Under the pieces are notes generated by a model that had not been told where the DNA came from, ran no database searches, and worked only from the letters and a program-made list of their open reading frames with translations. Positions 58,194 to 64,000 of a stretch of 64,000 nucleotides of DNA are shown here, one piece after another. Positions within the stretch are counted from its first letter, which is position 1; every line of letters begins with the position of its first letter. The stretch is from NCBI GenBank assembly GCA_021234155.1, contig JAJEKV010000052.1, positions 7,797,358 to 7,861,357 on the forward strand, read 5' to 3'. Origin of the DNA: Isoetes taiwanensis (taxonomy: Eukaryota; Streptophyta; Lycopodiopsida; Isoetales; Isoetaceae). The position numbers and the translations under genes were made by a program.

Positions 58194-58960
58194 GCTTGTT
58201 CCCGCATTATGCAGGTGAATACTTGGACCTCATTATCATGTTTTGACCTGGACATGAGTCAGCCCTGGGTCTGTGTCCGTTGTGAAGAGGATGCTGATCT
58301 TGGACTGAAGCAACTCCATGCTGACATCTCGTGCTGTTAAATAGGCTGCTACTTTATGGGTCACACATGTAACAGTGTTCCCTTCTTGTACATGTGGATG
58401 TATTGAGCGCTCTGCCTCTCCCTTGTGTATTGTTGTGCTTGTCCTTCAAAAAACATCTGAACAGTGCATATCAGAGTCTAGTGAGATTGAGCAAGTTGCC
58501 CATTCTAGGGAGAGTTTTTTCTTGGGGAACCGGAACTCCTTTTGTATTTTCGTGGTCACTGTAATTGCTGCTTAGATTACTTTTCCTAGAGTGGTGAAAT
58601 CAAATCAAGTTTCTTGAATTTGCTGCATTTTCTTTGCTTCTATGAGTCCAACGGAAATAAATGCAGTTTCTTTCACTATATGATTTACCATGTAAAATTA
58701 CATTAGTGCTTGATTCAGAGCATGATGCAGAGACTCTAATTACACACATCCTGTGCAGTGCAGTTGGTGATGATGATGTAAATATTGCACAATATGTAGT
58801 CAAAGCAGCACAAGTACTTGGCTATTATGTTTCACCACAAAGTTGGTCAGATATCATTATGGATCACTTGACATCTTCAAAATCTTCAGATGCTCAGGTA
58901 TCTGCATGTGGTTTCTCTGTTTTTGTTTTTTGAAAGAAACCATTTTGAGAGGCTAGGTTA
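58194..58960 (+). pseudogene. Partial copy C of the DNAAF5/HEATR2-like gene
   Basis: Homology to copies A (about 29,726) and B (about 59,792) starts within the exon ending ATTATGCAG (58,194-58,213) and stops near 58,950. The second exon, 58,707-58,897 (acceptor ATTACATTAG, donor CTCAG|GTATCT), is fully open and reads LDSEHDAETLITHILCSAV, then NIAQYVVKAAQVLGYYVSPQ and SWSDIIMDHLTSS, a helix pair as in HEAT repeats. Copies A and B lack 14-16 bases of this exon and carry stops. Copy C therefore preserves the best reading of the gene. Confidence 0.6.
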
Positions 58961-59119
58961 AATGTATCTATCCCTAATAGGGGAGGTAAGGGGCAAGGTA
59001 TGTAAAAAGTTTTGAAAGTTCTTGCCTGCTCTGAAAATTGAACACGTATACTAATATTGTTTATTTTTAGTGGAAGTTTATAGCAGGTTCTAGAGGTACG
59101 TATTTTATGGTACCGTACG
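58961..59119. other. Pre-insertion flank of copy B
   Basis: This sequence is unique in the window. In copy A its place is taken by the CACTA-type region ending at 29,050. It ends GGTACCGTACG. Confidence 0.6.
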
Positions 59120-62100
59120 TACCATACGCATACTTTAAACAACAACTTTCGATATACGGTGATCTGATGATCGAGAGCTGGGTATTCTACTCACAAACGC
59201 AGAAGTGGTAAGAAAACCTCTGCACCGACGCTTTGCACCAACGGATGAGCCGAATCTTTTGAAAATGCAGTAAGAATAGCTTGAAGTCTTGAATCTCCTG
59301 CACATTGCAAAATCAGATAAGATGCAAATCACTTGAGCATGGCTGGCAGACATTTTAAAAGCATATCAGGGCTCACGCTTTTGCATAAGGCAGAAATAGA
59401 TGATTGCAATAGATGCTCAGATTGTACAACATGCAAAGTGTATATCAATCAGAAGACCGCAAAGGGGATGCTGTATGATAGTCCGGGTATAAAAATGCCG
59501 CTCTTATTTAAAACAATTGATCTTTATGTGCGTTAACTCCTAGACGTATTATTTTTGGCAGGAGTCACTGGGCCAATTGCTCCATCACGATGCTCATGCG
59601 AGTTGTGAGAATGGACAAGTGTGGTACGACTAGGAGCATCTCGGCAACTGTATATTATATTGGTAAACCATTGGTGTTTGCAGACAAACTTCTTCCTTTT
59701 TATTTATGCTAGGAAGTGATTGAATCTTGATTGTACCATGATTAATACTTTGCATATTTTAGCTGAGGAACGAGCTGCAAATTTTTGGATTTGCTTGTTC
59801 CCACATTATGGTGAATATTTGGACCTCATTATCATGTTTTGACTGGACATGAGTCAGCCACCGGTCCGTATCCGTTGTGAAGAGGATGTCGATCTTGGAT
59901 GAAGCAACTCCATGCCGACATCTCGTCTTTGTTAAATAGGCTGCTACTTTATGGGTCACACATGTAACAGTGTTCCCTTCTTGTACATGTGGATGTATTG
60001 AGCACTCTGCCTCTCCCTTGTGTATTGTTGTGCTTGTCCTTCAAAAGACATCTGTACAGTGCATATCAGAGCCTGGTGAGATTGAGAAGTTGCCCATTCT
60101 AAGGAGACAGTTTCTTCGTGGTCACTGTAATTGCTGCTTAGATTATTTTTCCCAGAGTCGTGAAATCAAATCATTTTCTTGAATTTGCTGCATTTTCTTT
60201 GCTTCTATGAGTTCAGCGGAAATAAATGCAGTTTGTTTCACTATATGGGTTACCATGTAAAAATACATTAGTGCTTGATTCAGAGCATGATGTAGAGACT
60301 CTAATTACACACATCCTGTGCAGTGCAGTTGGTGATGATGATGTAAATATTGCATAATATGTAGTCAAAGCAGCACAAGTACTTGGCTAAAGTTGGTCAG
60401 ATATCATTATGGATCACTTGACATCTTCAAAATCTTGGATGCTTTCGTATATCGCATATGGTTTCTCTGTTTTTGTTTTTTGAAAGAAACCATTTTCTTA
60501 AACATGTATCATGTTATAGAGAGCGCACACTCTTGTGGTTCTATCTGGTCTATTATACAAAGTTCAGGACAAAAGCTGGACTAACGAACAACTTCTTCAG
60601 GTATTCTAACATTCATAGGAAATGCATGCATATGTAATATGGCAATAATGTCTTATGGTTTCATTTTTCTGGCAACTTTTGATGCAGCTTTGTGAAAGCC
60701 TTTCCGAATGTAGTTTATACTCCATTCATCATCCTGGAGTCAAAAGACAGGTCTTTTGTCTTTCCTCATAACTTATATTGTGATTTTGTGGTTGTGGGTT
60801 AATACGTTTGTCCCATCATTTAACACCGTATAGGTCTTGGATTTGAGTTCTTACGTGGATGTAAAAGATACTATCATGTTCTATCATATTCCTAAATTGG
60901 ACGTTGGCACGTGTGCTTGCATATTCCCAACATTGAATGTAGGCACTCAAAGCATTTTGTAATTTTTGTAACTATCACACCTACGGTTATAGCTAAACTC
61001 CTCGATATCATGTGCTTGTGCATGCACTTTGAAGCCAACATACATCCTAATATACGGCGTTCCAATGAAAGTTCACTTGTTTCTTTAGGCACACGTTTCA
61101 ATGTCCTCTTAGGGAGCAAAGAGAAGTAATGAAGTTTTGGCACAATTGCTACTGAAAAAGACATCGAAGTAAGGAAAAATGCAATCACGCAAAATTTGAA
61201 CCAGTTCTTGATTCTTGTGCGCAATCCATGATCACCTTTACGACTTCATCATGCAAATACATTTCATGTGTTAAGAAGCATATTATAAGCTTTCGGAGTC
61301 TTAATCGTACTTCCAACGTTGCAAAAGGTTTGATCTATGACCTGCTACATAGTTTATCAATAACATCCTAGAGAAATCATCCCTCTTTTCTAAGTTTATG
61401 TACAAACACGGCATACACACAAATTCCATTTTGCTACTCACGTGATGTTTTTCCCAACCACATTACAAGCTTTTGAAGTGTGACGCTAATTTCCCAAGTT
61501 ACAAGAGATTCCATATTTCCTGACAAATGCGGGGCACACTAGTATTCCTAATTCTTACATATAATAATGGTTTTCTTTTTATCCTATTGTTTAAATTTGG
61601 TTTTTCCGTCAAGTGGAAAACTTTTTGGATATTTTTTTCAGATTAATTTTCTAAGGTTGTGGGGGCTTTTGCAGACGAAAAAATTTCCCGATGTGCCAAA
61701 AATCGGGCTGTGGTTTTTACCATGATTTCGAAATTCAACTATGGGGTTTGCATTCCAGATTATCCGTCCCCAATTTTTGGCAGTATGGAAGCCAAGTTCT
61801 ATCCCTCTTTAAGCAAGACTACTGTTGATGCCAATCCGGTGTGTCCAAGCTGCATAATCTAGAGGCCCGGGTCTTTCTACCATGGCTGGGTTGTATGCTC
61901 TCCAATTCGTTTTTACATTTTAGTCGGTTTGTATATGATTCCAAAACTGCAGATTTTGAGCGAGCGTGCATGTTGGCAAAGACGAGTGATGCATGGATGC
62001 TTTTTTCAAGCTTGGCATGGGTTTTTGCTTCTATCACATAGTAAATTCAATCACAGTAGAGATTATTCACAACATGGGCTTATTCTACTCTTCACAAGAA

Positions 62101-62709
62101 AGACGACGGCACCAAAGGGCTTTGCAAAGCAGTGCATGTCGGAGATTGGGAGAAATTCCAAGGCCCGACCATCAATGCTCAAGGTATTTCTTTGTATGTA
62201 GATTTCATAACTCTCTAAATCCATCTTCGAAGTGCTTGGTCTGAAAGCATGCTTGGTTGGGCCTGAATATATGCTTGGTTCTGATTTTTTAAAGGAATCT
62301 AGGCAATACGAGCATCGCCTATTGCTTTTGTATGTGTCTTCAAGAATCCATCGAGACTTAAGCCTACCTCTATTCAATGCTTGAGTAAAAAGAACTAAAC
62401 ATGTAGGCAAATGCAAGCTAACATGGTAAGCTTCCAGTTCGAGGTAAGTTTACTCTTTTTTCTATTGATCCACATTGAAGTGTTGCACCTTTTTCTGAAG
62501 CCAATGAAGCCATATTGTAGGCCCTTTTTCTGAAGCTTACAAGCATCGGAACAATCCAGGTGGAACACTAATTATATGTATGTGTTTGGAAGCTCTTCTC
62601 TTTTGTCATGCATAAACGGTTCTTTCTTTAGCAAGAAATTGTTAGTTCAATGCATTTTTATCCTTTATTTAATCTATTGCAATTGGATTCCATCTTTCTC
62701 TTTACTGGT
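59120..62709 (+). pseudogene. Copy B of the DNAAF5/HEATR2-like gene
   Basis: Copy B is near-identical to 29,051-32,676 throughout. Exon-like pieces end at 59,269 and lie at 59,562-59,662, about 59,761-59,813, 60,272-60,450, 60,688-60,750 and 62,060-62,183. The piece 60,688-60,750 is open and reads LCESLSECSLYSIHHPGVKR with donor ACAG|GTCTTT, whereas copy A differs there at CTG and CAG words. The locus continues without interruption across 62,724/62,725, the empty site of the 13.6-kb element. It is probably a non-functional duplicate, with the same caution about consensus errors. Confidence 0.55.
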
Positions 62710-64000
62710 AAGCCTTCATTCGATTCCGTGCTTTTCCAAAATTAAAATTATGCGTAATCCTTGAACCCATATGTTTAAAATGCAGGTACATATAATATTT
62801 GACATGGGCTTGGTATTTTCACTTGCTGCTGGACTTGGAGGATCTTCTCAAGTATTTTTATGGCCTTATCATGATGGAGAATTAAAGCTCAGATCCTATG
62901 GCTGAGGTAGCTGCCTATGTTGTTGAGCAATATATTTGTCAATAAATGGGCCAACAAAATTTTCAAGAAGTTCTCTGAGGTAAATCTTGGAGCATATGTA
63001 TGTTGTTTCCCTTTTTATGCTTTTTAGATTAATCTAGCATGTACACGGTCCACCATCTGTAAGACGCTTCTTTAATCTGTCTACTTTTGCCATTATTTTA
63101 ACTCTTTCCTGTGGCAATGTATACGTACTAGACAATGATAAAGCAGGACCCAGATGACATTTAGAGTTTTTTCCAACTGGCACTGCCATATTATAAGATG
63201 TGTAAGTTTCTTTTGCATAAGTTCTAAAATTGGATAAATTAGTCATCCTTCCTCACATAGTGCAGAATTTTAGAATGTAATAATAATATGAGGGAATTTT
63301 TTTGTGGTGCTCTCTTTGGATTTATTTTGGATTCCATCTTTCTCTTTACTGGTAAGCTTTCATTCCATTCTGTACTTTTCCAAAACTAAAATTATCCCTA
63401 ATCCTTCAAATTGTATGTTTAAGATGCAAATGCATATAATATTTGATTTGACATGGGCTTGGTATTTTCACTTGCTGCTGGACTTGGAGGATCTTCTCAA
63501 GTATTTTTATGGCCTTATCATGATGGAGAATTAAAACTCAGATCCTATGGCTTAGGTAGCTGCCTATGTTGTTGAGCAATATATTTGTCAATAAATGGGC
63601 CAACAAAATTTTGAGAAACTTCTCTGAGGTAAATCTTGGAGCATATGTATGTTGTTTCCCTCTTTATGCTTTTTAGATTAATCTAGCATGTACACGGTCC
63701 ACCATCTGTAAGACGCTTCTTTAATCTGTCTACTTTTGCCATTATTTTAACTCTTTCCTGTGGCAATGTATACGTACTAGACAATGATAAAGCAGGACAC
63801 AGTTGACATTTAGAGTTTTTTCCAATCGGGTAATCGCCATATTATAAGATGTGTAAGTTTCTTTTGCATAATTTCTGAAATTGGATAAATTAGTGACCTT
63901 CCTCGCATAGTGCAGAATTTTAAAATGTAACAATAATACGAGGGAATCTTTTTGTGGTACTCTCTTTGGATTTATTTTGGATTCCATCTTTCTCTTTACT
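62710..64000 (+). repeat. ~650-bp tandem units in copy B, running off the window
   Basis: The units match 46,270-47,560 closely, with landmarks near 62,690, 63,330 and 63,980. The last unit is cut by the window end. Differences from copy A again cluster at CTG/CAG (for example 63,823-63,838 against 47,374-47,388). Confidence 0.85.

Noticed and set aside
58375-58575. Frame MFPSCTCGCIE, repeated at 29,904 and 59,970
   Set aside because: It appears three times only because the locus is duplicated, lies in the intron between two exon-like pieces, and has no recognised domain.
1-64000. tRNA and rRNA genes
   Set aside because: I looked for A and B box spacing and conserved rRNA words and found none convincing.

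Overview
The window reads as plant nuclear DNA, very probably an angiosperm with a large, repeat-rich genome. The evidence is a CACTA (En/Spm) transposase remnant, a plant B3-domain fragment, an (AAACCCT)n stretch, a U6 snRNA-like copy, a hAT-type short element and exon/intron structure with GT-AG borders. No long intact host gene is present. Most open frames in the 5.6-18.1 kb and 4.6-5.3 kb stretches are shadows of repeats.

Layout. Positions 1-29,050 are the interior and right end of a CACTA-type region whose left end I do not find. It holds a candidate small secreted peptide (1.14-1.30 kb), a degenerate 105-bp repeat at 4.08-4.46 kb that recurs at 23.96-24.26 kb, a long one-strand purine tract (4.6-5.3 kb), and a tandem array with a ~1.1 kb monomer (5.7-18.1 kb) that shows higher-order structure. 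Beyond the array lie tnp2-like transposase fragments on the minus strand (18.9-22.7 kb), fragments resembling host SET, SNF2 and B3 genes, a heat-shock-element cluster (26.8-26.9 kb) and GC-rich subterminal repeats ending in a TTGTTGTG terminus at 29,050. The terminus falls exactly where homology to a second copy of the flank (59,120 onward) begins.

From 29,051 the sequence carries exon-like pieces of a HEAT-repeat gene, best matched from memory to DNAAF5/HEATR2. Three copies are visible: A (29.05-32.68 kb, resuming at 46.27 kb), B (59.12-64.0 kb) and partial C (58.19-58.96 kb). Copy A is interrupted by a 13,593-bp element (32,677-46,269) with 32-bp perfect terminal inverted repeats. Copy B keeps the empty site. 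This element is the most unusual object here. It carries a histone H3-like gene whose tail reads ARTKQTAR-I (lysine 9 read as isoleucine), (CCCTAA)n, four related small genes each with its own TATA box, and a family of ~67-bp palindromes built on GATCACACGACGCGAA that lie between these cassettes.

From 46.27 to 58.2 kb come ~650-bp tandem units, small tandem duplications, the U6-like copy, an 825-bp hAT-type element with 8-bp target duplication, and long AT-rich DNA with nothing recognisable.

A caution for every reading frame: where duplicated copies can be compared, many of their differences sit on CTG/CAG trinucleotides. This looks like systematic consensus error at methylated CHG sites, so some apparent frame damage may not be biological.
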